A stretch of DNA of 64,000 bases from Stichopus chloronotus (GCA_021234535.1 CM037832.1:8997575-9061574), one strand, 5' to 3'. Numbered from the stretch's first letter, positions 12,201 through 24,800 are shown. The notes: generated from the letters alone by a model not told the origin. Numbers and translations are program-made.

Positions 12201-14761
12201 GGGTGGCGTTGACATCAGAGGAACTTACGTCCGGCTTGGCGCCAACTGGTAAGTTGGAAATAAACTGTGATCATTCATGCAATTTCCGTACTAGCTCTTA
12301 GAAGTTGCCAAGACATCTGTATGATGACACATGCATCTATGGGCCTCTTAAACGTCAGTAAACAAGTAGAATGATATCTCACACTCATATGACCATCAGC
12401 AAAGAGATGGTTTCGAAACAAATTAAACATGTACCTACATGTATCACCGCCTTCTTCGCTGTATGGATTATCTTTTCTGTCAATTTATGTCGCGCTCGAA
12501 ATTAAATTTAAACTGTACCGTGACCGGTTACATTTCATTAAGGTCATAACCGTAATAATGATGACCAGAAATGAAATTAAGTATGAAAATTATTACGACG
12601 TAATGCATCTTGACCTCATATGTAAATAAATGCTCAAGTAACTACAATGTAATACAAGTAGACCACAAATGTAATCAAGAAAAAACAGAAAACCCACAAA
12701 TGACATTTTATTACAACATTTTCATTTGTGATTTCTTGAATAGTTTAATGCATTTGTGGTAATACATTATACGGCACTTTTGTGATCTCTACCATTATAA
12801 TTTCATTTGGAGAGCACCATGACATTTTTGTACTTATTTGATCAAGAAGAGATGTATCATGTACGGACCTCCACGAAAAATAACGTTTTTCCCTCGTAAA
12901 TTTGCCATTACAAACTTACTCTTAAAACTTTACTCTAAAAATTAAACTTCCGCAAATGGTAAGGAAAGGCTGGCCCGATTATTTTGTAAGAAACTATAGG
13001 CGGTAAAAACGACATCTAAGAGATACACATTTGTATTCACCAGGGTTACCTTCTTTTGTGTATCAAAGATTGCACTTCCCTGTAACATTTTGTCACACTG
13101 CTTCGCCCATTTAGAACTAACACAAATATTTACAAACAGGAGTAACAGAAGTAAAAACCTCTTGGGTGTAAGATACCAGTGGCGACAAGAACGGATCCTT
13201 CTTGGGCGTATGGCAAGCCACTTTAACGTTTACCCCCCTATTTCCACTTAAGTGAAATACATTCCACTTACGTGGAATTCAATTCCACTTAAGTAAAATT
13301 GCATTCCACTTAAGTGGAATGCAATTTCACTTAAGTAAAATACAATTTCACTTAAGTGGAATACAATTCCACTTAGGTGAATTGTATTCCACTTAAGTGA
13401 AATTGCATTTTTCTTAAGTGGAATACAATTCTACTTAAGTAGAATAGCTTGCCTATTCCACTTATGTAGAATGCAATTATACTTGAGTAAAATACAATTT
13501 CACTTAAGTGGAATGCATTTCATTTAAGTGGAATTGAATTTTACTTAAGACAAAGAATTGAATTTTACTTAATTGGAATTGAATTTTACTTAAGTGGAAT
13601 ACAATTCCATTCAAGTAAAATACCGCATCTGCATTCTACTTAAGTGTAATACAATCCCACTTAAGTAAAATACATTCCACTTAAGTAAAATTGAATTTCA
13701 CTTAAGTGGAATACAATTTTACTTAAGTGGAATTGAATTCCACTTAAGCGGAATGTATTTCACTTAAGTGAAAATAGGATGGTAAATGCTAAAATAGCTT
13801 GCCATATGGGCGGGGTGCGGATTCTCAACTGGGACCTATTTCAATCACAAGACCGCTAAATCGAGGAAGAGCATCTTAGGGGAGCAGAACAAGTTGTATT
13901 GAAGGGGAACCAGAAAAAGTTTTGGGTCAAAATTTACCTGGATTGACGGAAGTGAATTTCTAGACTTCGCATGCGTGTTTTCACTCTTGTGGTGTCATCC
14001 AAAAACCCGATGCTGATCCCCCCCCCCCCCCATCGTCAGCCACACCGTCACTGTAGGATATAGCTTCGTATGAAGTTAACATGCACTGGGGCCCGCATCG
14101 TTCACAGGTATAAACTTGAGAGAAACTTATAGTCATTATTCAGAACGTTGAGAATAATACATCACCAGAGAGATGCAGGAAAGGGAGAAAAATAAACATA
14201 CAGACTTATGTCCCATTTATTTTGTCGATGTAACTTCCTAGTTTGCCCTTGACATTCTAGTGTTCACCGTCTGTACACATTTGTTACTTCAAATGTGTAA
14301 AATAGTAATCGCAAGCGCAATGCTTCCGCTGAATACCCATTAATTTGTAGAGTATACATAACCACTATTTTTTGATGACATATGTGAGCACTATACCTTG
14401 CTTTTTAAGAAACGTATCGAGTCAGAATAAACACCCCCCCAAAAAAAAAAAAATATGCTTACCGCTGTTGGCTTGAAAGTCACTTTTGCCACTGCAGAGG
14501 CAACATAACACAAACTTTCATGATTCATGCCAACACATTTATAAATATTCATCATGTTAATGTAAAAATTCAAACATATGCACCAACGAAACGACTGCCG
14601 TCCTTTAACGTTTCTTCACTACGACTGCATTTTCTAAAGCCTTCAATATATTGTCAATTGTTTAATTAATCTTAATTTTAGGCATCGCTTTTCTCAAAAA
14701 AAGGAAGCGTAGAAAGACAGCTCCCTATGGCCTTAATATTGATAAGTCAAACACGTGGTAA
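4307..14761 (+). CDS. Secreted Reeler-domain protein (4-exon model)
   Basis: Proposed join: 4307-4517, 11183-11438, 12169-12248, 14682-14761 (627 nt, 208 residues). Residues 1-25 form a signal peptide, about 26-182 a Reeler domain, and the last 25 or so a basic tail with KKRKRRK. All junctions are GT-AG and phases match (1, 2, 1). Short secreted Reeler proteins without further domains include the immune-induced insect noduler / 'putative defense protein' group, so a defence or matrix role is possible. That is inference from family, not seen here. The AATAAA at 14912 supports an end before the next gene. The weak point is exon 4: exon 3 could instead splice to HYR1 at 25009, giving a Reeler-HYR fusion. 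Confidence 0.6.
5968..6199. repeat. TA / TATATG microsatellite
   Basis: About 230 bp of TA units with a periodic TATATATG variant in the left two thirds and pure TA in the right third. All long frames across it (MYIYIC-type peptides on both strands) are translation of the repeat, not genes. Confidence 0.95.
6927..8271. mobile_element. CAGGCCCGTAGC-ended repetitive element
   Basis: The left end CAGGCCCGTAGC (6927-6938) is the inverse of the right end GCTACGGGCCTG (8260-8271). A degraded third copy of the end lies at 7727-7739, so two elements may be nested or abutted. Inside is a repeated module (about 7240-7292 and 7400-7460) of the form ACAAACC..CAGAT..CCCTTCC. A diverged inverted relic of that module sits near 28195-28260. 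No transposase frame is visible. Confidence 0.55.
8983..9026. repeat. Inverted repeat GTGACCCTCC hairpin
   Basis: Arms 8983-8999 and 9010-9026 (GTGACCCTCC[A]TGTAGC type) pair with one mismatch around a 10-base loop. The CACGTGACCCTCC motif recurs at about 10298 and in altered form at 9360 and 9826. The hairpin therefore belongs to a small local repeat family. Confidence 0.65.
9100..10345. repeat. Diverged direct repeat pair flanking a hAT MITE
   Basis: The segment from about 9145 (GTGCTGCTAACTGAGGCATTT) resembles that from about 10165 (GTGCTGATAACTGAGACATTTTA). Both continue into ATTACG/TTCCGTACAGCT-type sequence and then CACGTGACC or CATGTGACC. The pair is an old duplication or two copies of one mobile repeat, later split by the hAT insertion. 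Confidence 0.45.
9884..10151. mobile_element. hAT-type MITE (268 bp)
   Basis: The left end CAGGGGTCGGCAACC and the right end GGTTGCCGACCCATG are inverted copies. They are flanked by a perfect 8-bp duplication CTGTAAAG (9876-9883 and 10152-10159). The 5' CAGGGGTCGGCAAC..CCGCGGGCC end is a well-known hAT terminus in animals, and 8 bp is the hAT target size. The right end has CCCATG where CCCCTG is usual. No transposase is present. Confidence 0.9.
11183..11438 (+). CDS. Reeler gene exon 2: core of the Reeler domain
   Basis: After tttttacctcag the frame completes a Val codon from exon 1 and reads VTLSR, then [12 protein letters not shown]. The second motif is the Reeler signature 'F+G[FI]LLQAR'. 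It continues with [12 protein letters not shown], a Cys in TGCPEPF, then SLTHNS and VVFNWLPPS, the central conserved strands of the domain. It ends in phase 2 at TT|gtaagt. Confidence 0.9.
11439..12168 (+). other. Reeler intron 2
   Basis: 730 bp with GT-AG ends and a T10 tract before the acceptor (ctcacttacag). Nothing else is recognisable. Confidence 0.75.
12169..12248 (+). CDS. Reeler gene exon 3: end of the Reeler domain
   Basis: The single base C completes Phe from exon 2. The frame then reads [19 protein letters not shown], the typical last strand of a Reeler domain (TVV.....YWV). It stops at ACT G|gtaagt in phase 1. Failure to splice would add about 17 codons before a TAG. The phase-1 end makes it compatible with exon 4 (14682) and equally with any HYR exon. 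Confidence 0.85.
12249..14681 (+). other. Reeler intron 3 (2.4 kb)
   Basis: Contains the CACTTAAGTG foldback/satellite element (13206-13812) and short C and A runs. No exon was seen. Confidence 0.5.
13206..13812. mobile_element. Foldback-like element packed with CACTTAAGTG palindromes
   Basis: The outer arms at about 13206-13254 and 13761-13812 are inverted copies (TATGGCAAGC..TTTAC..CCTATTT..CACTTAAGTG). Between them lie some 25-30 spaced, imperfect copies of the palindrome CACTTAAGTG, joined by GAAT/AAAT A/TCAATT spacers of about 18-20 bp. An AATAGCTTGCC terminus-like motif also occurs inside, at about 13443. Inverted-repeat elements with tandem-repeat arms are known in sea urchins (TU foldback elements); the kinship is inference. 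Confidence 0.7.
14682..14761 (+). CDS. Reeler gene proposed exon 4: basic C-terminal tail
   Basis: After the acceptor taattttag, the phase-1 frame completes a Gly and reads [16 protein letters not shown], then LNIDKSNTW and TAA (14759-14761). The frame, a plausible acceptor, the stop and the AATAAA about 150 bp downstream fit a terminal exon. The tail has no family signature. KKRKRRK could bind polyanions or serve as a processing site. A chance open stretch of 25 codons is possible. Confidence 0.45.
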
Positions 14762-14911
14762 TGAACTTGACGAAAATAGAAGGCAATTGTTGTTAGGTGG
14801 GCTAATGAAATGTAGTTGCCATGGTGATGTGATGGAGGGATAAATTCTTCACCGCCATTAATCGATAAGCAAGATAATGTTTACACAGAGCATATATGTA
14901 CAGTATTTGAA

Positions 14912-14917
14912 AATAAA
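14912..14917 (+). terminator. Candidate poly(A) signal of the Reeler gene
   Basis: AATAAA lies 151 bases past the proposed stop codon and 840 bases before the next proposed start codon. This is the right place to end a separate Reeler transcript. Confidence 0.45.
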
Positions 14918-15570
14918 GAAACTGATTGAACGGAAATCGGGTGTAGTCACATTTACAGGCAATGACAAATGCGCATAAAATTAGCGTGTTTGCTATGCAA
15001 CTATAGTGTGACTAAATATTCGACGCCTGCCCTGTTCTTTTTGCATTTTTGCTCTGTTTAGCGGTCATTGAAGAGAAACAGTCTTAAAACGCATGGACTA
15101 TGATTAAGTGGACTGATAACAAGGACATTTGCAACAATGGTTGATAATAAGCCAACACCTTACCAGCAAAGGTGTTGAATGCATCCGGTCTACCACATTC
15201 GACATTCGGACAAAGATACGAAATATTGTCTCATATCGGATTTAACTTTGTCAGTTTTGATACAGCGAAACTTGGAACCACAAGAAAAGAAATATGTAGT
15301 ACCATTATGCGAATATAAAAAGAGAGATAAAGTTTTCGCTGAAAACAGGCCAGAGGACACGCTTCATTGATTATATTTTGTGAGGTTTTAGTACAAAAGA
15401 AAATGGGTATCACAGAAATCCTCTAGATGAGTTACTTGAGGTAGTTTGACACAGGACGTGAGATCGATAGTCACTGGAGTGACCGCTGAAAAGACACAAT
15501 AGGTCAAGGAAAGGGCTCGAAAAAAACCTATTGGGGAACAGTGAAGGGTTTATTCAATGACGGAGACAGT

Positions 15571-15579
15571 TATATAAAA
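15571..15579 (+). promoter_or_regulatory. Candidate TATA box of the HYR gene
   Basis: TATATAAAA lies 189 bases upstream of the HYR signal-peptide ATG. That would place transcription start near 15600 and give a 5' UTR of about 160 nt. It is the best TATA match in the kilobase before the gene; no initiator was confirmed. Confidence 0.35.
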
Positions 15580-15759
15580 ACAATTTGTCCAGCCACAGAC
15601 GGGGTCTGCTTAAAAGTTGTCTCCCGCCGTTACAGAGCACAGGAGATAGCGAAGGCGCAGTACTCCCTTAGCTTTTCGCCAGTACAGGGATACATGCAGC
15701 CTAGGTTAGGTTACGTCATCTGCGGGAACCAGTGAGTGCTTAATGTGCGGAATGTTATC

Positions 15760-15835
15760 ATGATGGGGACGCACCTTTTTACCGTCTTTATCTTAACCAT
15801 CGGATTCCTTGGTGCTTCTGTTTATTCGCAGAGCA
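15760..15835 (+). CDS. HYR gene exon 1: signal peptide
   Basis: MMGTHLFTVFILTIGFLGAS then VYSQS is a textbook signal peptide with a probable cut after VYS. The second ATG (15763) has the better context (A at -3, G at +4). The exon ends AGC A|gtgagt in phase 1, matching every HYR exon. Joined to HYR1 the mature N-terminus would be about QSSVQDCP. This fits HYR1 being the only domain without the usual D-x-T-P-P linker. Confidence 0.6.
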
Positions 15836-18800
15836 GTGAGTATTTTTTTTACACATTGCACATACATACACGTAGCATTTTATATAGCGCCATATAAATA
15901 TATAACGTTATATATAGCGTTATATATTTATATATAAATGTCATAATGTCACCACAAATCGATTCCAAAATTAATGATTCGGTACCGTATTACAACTTGT
16001 TCCCATTTACATGTTGTGATCACGAACATTATGGTGTCCGGTGCGGGGCGAAATGTGTGTGTTTTGGCGTAGCGAGAGAAGACAGAAGATTCACATGTAA
16101 TTTCAATAAATCGTAGTGGTGAGTGATTAATATCACCACGAATCAATTCCAACGATCCACAGCAGGTGTGTGAACATTCATCATGTCCAGCTGTTTGCAG
16201 TACCAACACCCCCCCCCCCCTCCTCCATCCGCAATTTTGACCTCATACCTGATAGGGGAGTAATGCAACAAAGAAGCACCCATCCGTCCATGGACATGTT
16301 ACCAATATATCCGTCCACTGTCGTTGTAAGTAGTACAATTTTGATAGGGGTCCAGTTTGGTAGAATTTTCGGTTGTTTTTTTTTTTTTTTTGTATTCCAC
16401 CCTTTCTGCATTTTCTCCACCTCTCTCCCTTACCACTCAAATCTCACGCCATGTGTACGGAGTCACCACGTGAAAATTATTATCGTACAGTGGCAATTAA
16501 GTTAATCACAATCCAGACATCATGAGTAAAGTCAAATTCACTTTTCTTTTAAAACTGAACTTGATTTCAGAGTATTGAAACCTTGAACCTGTGAAATTTC
16601 CGAAGTGGTCATTATGGTCAAGGTACACTTAGACTTATTTTATTTAGGAACTATGATGACTTTATTTCCTCACCACTGTACAACTTCACACCACCTAATA
16701 TTTTATATAACAGGGTTTCCGTTCCAGATATTTTGCACTCGCTTAGCTGCAAAATGGCCGCCGATACGCATCTGCAGGGTTCTGTATAGGAAACTTACGC
16801 AGTTTGTCAATAGGCTCCCCACTCCTTTAACAATCACTTATGTTGCTTCCCAACCCCTTGTGCTGTTAAGGGTTTTTTATCCCTACAGTATTCCTGTCGG
16901 TATTCCTGCCCATAGATTGGGTTGAAAACTCATTTTAACGCACTGTACAACTTCTGATTCAACCAACTTCGTAGACGTTTTATACATAATGATGCAACAT
17001 ATCAACAGCTGGTGCGTTTGCACAGCTTTCATTTCGTGTTCATATCACACTGTACATTTTGTATTCGACAAGAATGATTGTCTTTAAACTCTAGCAGACT
17101 CATACAACTTTGTAACACTCGTTAAGTGGATAACGGTATGCACGTCAAACATGATTTCGACATAAGAGATATTTCAAATTCTACTGACTATTTTCTTTCG
17201 GAAGCTCTTTCCTAACATGCATGCGAGAACTAAATCATTTCAAAACCGACATCAGTGCAAACGTTGCAGTGTCTATCGATTTTTTTCCTTTTTACTCTGT
17301 CCTTATTTACGCAGTACTGGCTTGAAGACTTACACAAATGCAGAAGCAATTAAAGATAAAGATCACATCCAATATGTAAATATAGGTTAAAAATCCCGAA
17401 CTTAGGCCTACTCGAGGACGCTGTTTCAGTTTTTCTATATATGTTAGTCAATACAAAGCATTGTATAGTCACTCTTTTTAGGTCATTGTTAATTAAATTG
17501 TTGTTTTCTGTATTACTGACCTTATTATCAGTATATGTTATGGAATGTACATTATATTGCACCCCACTGCATACGTAGACGTGACATTGTCTGTATAACG
17601 GCTTAGAAGGTAATGCCATACGTAGAAAAATAAAATGATTGTTTCATCACCTGTTGTTGGTATATCCCTGCAAACACAAAACGTTTTTATAACGTGCAAA
17701 GTGGTGTTATAAAACGATTTGTAACACCACTGTGACGTTTCAAAAACGTTTTGTGTTTGCGAGGATGGTTTAAAAGTGGTGAGAGAGCGACTGAAATTCA
17801 GTTTGTTCATAGTGTGTAGAAAACCGTAATTCAATTAATAAACTTCTTTTTAAGGAAAACATGTAGTTGTGTGATGACGTAACAGCCATGCACTGCCCCT
17901 GGTGTACATTTCCTACAATTTGTCTCAAGAACATTCCGCCGGGAGGGGGGGGGGAGGTGGTTTTGACATTGTAAGTAAAGTTACAGATGGGGACAGAAAT
18001 TGTGAACAAGCAGTCCACTGATAAAGAACAGGGACGGTTTACATTGGAATTTAAGAAAATAAGAAAGAATTTGATCTGTGTTTATGCCACCTAAAAAACT
18101 TAGGCCCCCTAGTGGGTGTTCAAATAAAGATTTCGCATGTTCTTGGTGGGGTGCATGTTTCATAATTGATCTGTTGGAAGACTACACAGAGTGTACTTTG
18201 AAAACTACTCTTTCATCTCTCTTTCACCGAGTTACCTATTAAAGTAACTACTGCACTTTTTTTAGTGTACGGGCCCCTGCCTTTATTTATACGGCAATGT
18301 GTTTTACCGAGATCGATCCGCCCATAACGATCGCCGTTGCTGCAAATATCCAGGGACCTAAAACTGCAGCAGTCTCCGATATCTCTATGACAACAGCTAG
18401 GTACTATATACTCAAGTAATCCGATTTTTACCCCCGTCCAGTTTGCAGCGGAGATCGGACCTATTCTTCTCATCGTGGCTTGGGCTAAATCTGTATGAGA
18501 TATAATAAAGGCCCATTCTTCTTGTAAGTACCATCACGCTCCCTTGTGATGTGGTAGTTAAAATGAAAGCAAATATCATACATTGAACAGGATTGTCCAT
18601 TTAAGGAAAATAAGCCAGACTTCCTTGTTAAGTAGAAAGTACTCAAATACGGTTGGCTGCTGTGGGAATTTTCTTCCTGTTTAAATAATTCCAACTTTCA
18701 TTCATAACAAAAGCCTTTTCAAGGATACCAACATAAAGAAATAAAGTATCCCTAAGAAGACTTCGAAGTCTTTGTACTAACATGGGATAAACATGTGAAA

Positions 18801-21800
18801 GCGCGGTACATTGTATGTAGCCATGCATAAGATGCTGCCACGTATGAACACGGAGTTCAGTAAACACATTCTTAGTTGTTCTGAGTTGCTGGGTTGTGTA
18901 CATACTTGGATGCGGATATCTCGGTGGTCGGTGCATGCAGTTAGGCCCACGGGTCACGTCAATTTAGGGCGCATAAAGCTCGTACCCCTTCGGATCGGGA
19001 ATTACACTCTTATTGGTGAAAAAAAAGGGTTCTTTATTTGCAGAAAGAGACCTAGGGAATAATATGAATTAGTTAAGCAGTATAGGTCTTGTTGGTTAAC
19101 CCCTTGAGGTTACCTTTTGTCAAACAGGAAGTATCCTTTTCTCATCGAGAACCCTCATGTTTTTTTTTTTTTTTTTCTAACAGTGAGTAAGTAATTTTCT
19201 GGCAAAAATGTGAAACATGTAAATCAAACGTTTTGTAACATTTAGGAGAAAGCGTATATCATTTCAGAATTTTTTTTTTATTGAACGTTAAAAAACGTTA
19301 TGTCAATTCCATTGAGATCACATTCAAATAATGTTTTATTTGAATGCTTCCTTCTTTGCAATGTGATTCACATCGCTTACCAACTTTTTTTGAAACAAGG
19401 TCATGGAAAACAAAAGAAAATGCAACTGAAAAGGCGTAAATAGAGAAATACTGCAGCTAATTCACGTCTTTTTGGTTCACCACCACCATTTTACAATGAT
19501 TAATGTAAAAGTGACTAAAATACTGCTGACAATCGTTGCATCCGATAATTTTATCCAAACATTACAAAACGTGACCCGACTGATACCCTCCCTACCGAAA
19601 TCTACCCCCCCCCCCCACCCCACATCCCTCCTTCATCTTCTCATACTGTTGAATATCATCACAGACCTTCCTACAACCCATAGAGTAACTATCACTTTCC
19701 TTTGCTACAGTACACGTGTGCTGTAATAAGAAGTCATCATGTTGATATATTCATCACAGATGAGTGTTGCGTTTATTCATCACAGATGCGTGTTGACTAA
19801 AACCGCTGACCAGCTATTATATAGTTTTAAACGATCGAAACATGTAACGCGCGGAAGATTTAAGAAACAATCATACAGTTGCAAACAGTATATATCAGCT
19901 AAGAACCAACAATTCAACCACTTTTTTTTACTCACCCGTCATGACAATATAGTTAATTTAACGATTTTAATCATTTAAGCGGACCCGGTATCCTATAAAC
20001 TAAATACACGCTTAGCGTACAGCGTAGCTTTGGCGCATGTAAATATGCATACTTGTAACAGAGAGAAGGGGGGGGGGGGGGGGTAATGTGTATCGTGATA
20101 GAAAGAGGTGATACATATGGGGTATGTAAGTGTGATAAGCGTACTTGGTATTTCTCCGAAACGATAACACTCTGCTAACCGTGCAGATCAACATACTGGC
20201 CCTGTTACTTCTAGATTGAAGGCAAATACGCTAAGACTACATGTTTTGCATCTCTTCTTTGTGTGTTTTATTTATTTTTTCTTTTTTTTTAAATTAGAGA
20301 GATTATGAGAGCATGCGGTGAGTATTGATCCCAACAACACCCTTGGCGGCAATACTTCGTCAATCCGAATATAACATATCCACGCAAAGAGAGCTAGGCT
20401 GACATGGAGATTAAGATAGGCTATGATTTCCGAACATTATGCTACTGATACGTAATTTTTATTTGTTATATCATATTTACTTTGAGGGTTTGGCGGAGTA
20501 CTCTCCTTTAGGTGATTGCACATCGAATTGACGGATGAATACTGTTGAAATGCAATTACGATCGGCCTTTTTTGCGTTTCTCTCTCTGTTTTGCGTTTTT
20601 TTCAGTCCGAAAATTGCGCGCATTTGCCCATAGGTTTAGCTGCGTGGCGGACAAGTCAACCGTTGAACTATTCCTATACTCCCTTTACTGAAGAAGCAGC
20701 ATCCATGCATGCAAATGTAACGCAAATCGTCATAAACCCTAATTCACGACTATTGTTTCAATCTTATTTTAATTCAATAACTGGAATAAATTCCTTAGAC
20801 TAAGATATAAGTGAAAATACGACACAAATTTTTAACACATAAATAGCAATAAAACAGAAAAAAAATCTATTGTGAAATTGTGAAAGAATGAAGAGATCAT
20901 ACAAGACGTTAACTGTTATTAACTAAAATAAAAAAGTGAGAAGAAATGCTTTATATCATACAGAGGTAATTGATGTCTTTCACTAAAACGTCTCTATATG
21001 TATTTATTTGTTATGGTTACACCCTTGCAATTGCAATGATTAACGGGCATTTGAAATCGAACACCGTTGTACTTCTCTCATAATATGGGTAAACACAAAA
21101 GACGATCCATTGATGAACTTCACGGAGCGAGCAAAAAAATCAATTCCACTCCTCTTCTTTCCTTATGGAGTTTTTTTTTTTTAACGTTGTTATGGATACT
21201 AATGATGATGTTGTGGCGATATTTTGTCGTTGAATGCATGCTACTCTTGTTTCATCAATAAAATTCGAAATGGACCGCGCAGAGTCAATGTAGAAAGATC
21301 ATTATTCGAGTGCTTTCCGGTAACAGGTTGATGCATTGAACGCAGAACTGAATGGCTAGTAAGGAAAAATGGAGAAACCGCCATGATTCGCCGACTGTTG
21401 AATACAACTTTATTTCAGATTGAAGAATAAAGTATCACACGAACTGTTTAGGGAGAGAACTGTTTAGCCTTTTCATGAGAGCATATATGACCGCTACACA
21501 TACAGTGCAAAAACGTAGTCAAAATCAAAACCATATCTATGAACTTGATAAAAGTACCAAAATGGACGGTCTCTGAAATAGCTCCATAATATGGTACAGT
21601 AATTGAGATATTTCATCAGGGGAGCTGCAAGCAATGACGTGACATATATCAGTGGCTGCAAATTACACGCATGTCCCTGATTCAGCCTACATCTCATTGA
21701 TTGCTGGGCCTGCATGGATTGAATTTCTTGTTGCTTTATTCGTTTCCAGAGTGGGGCGTAAATCGGTGGGAGACATGAGAGTTATATCCTCCATACTCTC

Positions 21801-24800
21801 GAAAAGGTGGGGATAGAGTATCAAATTTACCCTTTCTCCCCGTCACCTCACCGATTTTTTCGTGCAACTGAATTTCCTCCTTGTTCAAGCCCTACAAATT
21901 TATTAGGTCGAATTATTGGCTAAATATATTTGCAAGTATCTTCCCCATCCCCTTGTATTGTGGTGTCCTCGTCAGCTCCAGTGTCAAGTTACAAAACTGC
22001 AGGCTCGGTTGGTTAGTTGAATGGCATACTGACCGAAGGGATAGGTGGTAGAGGAACCACATACCGTCAAGGCTTTGCCTATGACATAGGGCCTATGTAT
22101 CAGCCTTTATGGACTGTCATGCTGTAGACTCATCTGGGGTAAACAGAGGCACAAGACCTATACGAAAAGGGTGAATTTCCTTGATCTGAGAAGTATTTTG
22201 GTTAAAACATCTCTCATATCTTACACGCCAGGTGTTGGTCGAACTTCATTCAGATAGCGTCAAAGGAAGACCACTGTTAAACCTTCCCTTGTGCATGCAT
22301 CATTGCATGAACAATATCAATGGCAAGAGCCGGAAGAATTCAAATGCAGAAAGTAAGTTGATTCCCAGGGAAACAAATGTATTCTTTACCTCAAGAAGAA
22401 GCAAGAATCATGGAATCATGATCCCCTTTTCGGTCTGTACTCTCATTTAATTAATCAATCTTTCGCCTTTTGCCCCTTTCCCTCTCCTTGTAAAATAATT
22501 ACTCCTGCCTGGGCCATTGTTACTAACATTCTAAATTCCAAAGCAAATATTACATTCGACCCCCCCCCCGGCCCTCAAAAAAAGAAAAACACACATTCGC
22601 AACCCTGACCATGGATTGACGGCGATGAAAAGAAAATGCCAGGTTGTTTTGCTGTTTTGTTACTGAATGCATTCCTCTTTCACGTATCTTATGTTTTTGC
22701 GTTTTTAACAACAAAAGCGTTTTATTTTAGAAAAAACAAAAACACGATTTTGTCTGATTTCTTTTTTCTGGTGTTCCGTATTGTCGTTTCAAGTGTTTGC
22801 AACCTTCTGAACGCATTTTGGTAAACATCACAAATCCACAACGCTGGTGAGGTGCGAAATGTATAGACAATAGCAACCCCATTTCTAATAAAGTATAGGA
22901 TTTCAATGGTAAAGACACCTTGCGTATGACGTTATCTCTTTGGACAATGATAAGACAAGATAGGGTTCCTATATAGGAACCCTAGACAATGCCACAGTAC
23001 AGCGCCCTCCCTGAGACATTTCGAGGAAAAGCAAGGGGATTCCAGGAATTCAGGCACAGGGAAATCCCTGCGGTATGCCGCACTTGAGCCTCTTGACCTA
23101 CGGAACGCCGATCGCACAAAATATTGTCGACAGTGCTTCATACCCTGTTTTACGAACGAAACGGTACACAAACGACAACAGTAGACACAAGTGGGAAGTC
23201 GGAAGCATTAGACACAAACGAAAAATTAGTTACAATCAAATGTACGTAAATCTAAATCATAAATAAATATGCCTAACAAAAACCAAGTGATAACGTCAGT
23301 GGTAATTCTTCAGACGGTAATCTTACGTACCTCTCTAAATTTCAGAAATGGGTCGCGCGAAATCTTATGCAGTACATTTTGAACAACTTTGAAAGTTTGA
23401 GAGCCTATAGGACTTATCGTAAAGCTTTCCTTTTTTTTGTCGATTCTACGGAGAAGTCCAAAAGTAACTCCTTTTGCTTAAATCAAATTAACGACCTCGC
23501 ACCCTCGTATTCACTACGACAGTGGCACAGAATGTTATCATGAATCAATTCGTCGTTTGTAAACGCAGGTTAGGGGTTGGCCAATCACAAAGATGCTTCA
23601 ATAGAGGACATCTTTGTTTTGATCTGAGAACATAAATATCCTGTGTAGAAGGTAACGATATCCTATGCTAACATTCCGTACCATCGTCACACTCATTATT
23701 TATCTCCAAAGTAAAGAATACGTCACAATAAGGTATTAGACTTGCCAATTCAGTCGATAAAATAGATGAAATAGAGGGCGAATCACAACGATGACCTTCT
23801 ATAGGTGTTACTGTAGGCCTATAGGAACCCTAATAACCTTCTAAACACCTTTTATTAAAGCTGACGTAAGTGTGATATATGTCAGCAGACAGAGCACTTG
23901 ACAAGGAAACGACAACCTATATCAAAGCCACTTAAAATCGATTTTCCATATCCCACTGAAATAACGAATGAGTGTGACATATCTTGTTTTCAGCCTTATC
24001 GTCTTAAAAACGTTTTTATCACCTTTAATGGATTCCCTCTAATGTGATTGCGTGTGTACTGAAAAACCAGGAGAATAAAATTACGTTTGATCTTAACTTT
24101 ATCTTTTTTTTTTCTAAATATCCCCGCGAGGTTGCACATGAACGAACTACGTCTTTCAATGAAGGAAAACAACAGTAACTACTTTGAAAAGCAATGGGAT
24201 TGACATAAAAACAGTAAGAAACAGAAATCGTGTTTGAAAATTAACGGTTCTTACTATAAGCGCAAACATAATTAATATGCAACAGTACAGGTCTCACTAC
24301 TGTATCAAAAACATGCTACACAAGTCGGTATCAGGAATTTAGTATTTGGTGAAAGGAAGTCCTTTATTTACAAATAGCCTATGAACTGAACGCAACATTG
24401 CGGCGTCAGTGACCTTGAGTTGTTTTGACTAACTAAACATTCAGTACTAGTATACTTCCCATTGGCTTGTTCAAAGAAGCACACAGTTGATTTGAATGAA
24501 AAGTGTCAACCACTACATTATCGTATTCTACACTTTTTGTCGTTATGCTAAGACGAATTTGAAATCATATGGCAGAATTAACCAAGTAAAACCTATTTAT
24601 TTTCCCAGATTGTCTGAATGGTGTAATTTAAAGCCTTAGCAAACTTTTGGAGATGAAATTTCGATGCTTTTACTTTTTGAGTACGCACGCAATCACTTTA
24701 AAGAGGAAACACAATCTCGTTAAATCTCGTTAAGTTAGACATTAAATGCCTAGTTTTTCCTTTATTCTACGTTGGCATCATGGCAGGTGATTCTATAAAT

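Larger units (their letters stand above)
14762..15759. other. Intergenic region / HYR gene promoter
   Basis: About 1 kb between the proposed Reeler stop and the HYR signal-peptide ATG. It has the AATAAA at 14912 and TATA-like boxes at 15314 and 15571. An open frame at 15541-15735 overlaps the expected TSS and 5' UTR and has no recognisable content. Confidence 0.45.

Noticed and set aside
13240..13775. Repeat-spacer appearance suggestive of a CRISPR array
   Set aside because: The 10-bp palindromes are short, spacers are not unique, and the DNA is clearly from an intron-bearing eukaryote.
15541..15735. 64-codon + strand frame just before the HYR signal peptide
   Set aside because: Starts with GTG, contains the TATA-like box and has no signal or domain. 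It more likely covers the promoter and 5' UTR.
22005..22075. tRNA-like sequence (GGCTCGGTTGGTTAGTTGAATGG), possible SINE head
   Set aside because: An A-box-like stretch is present, but no B box follows at the right distance and no tail or target duplication was found.
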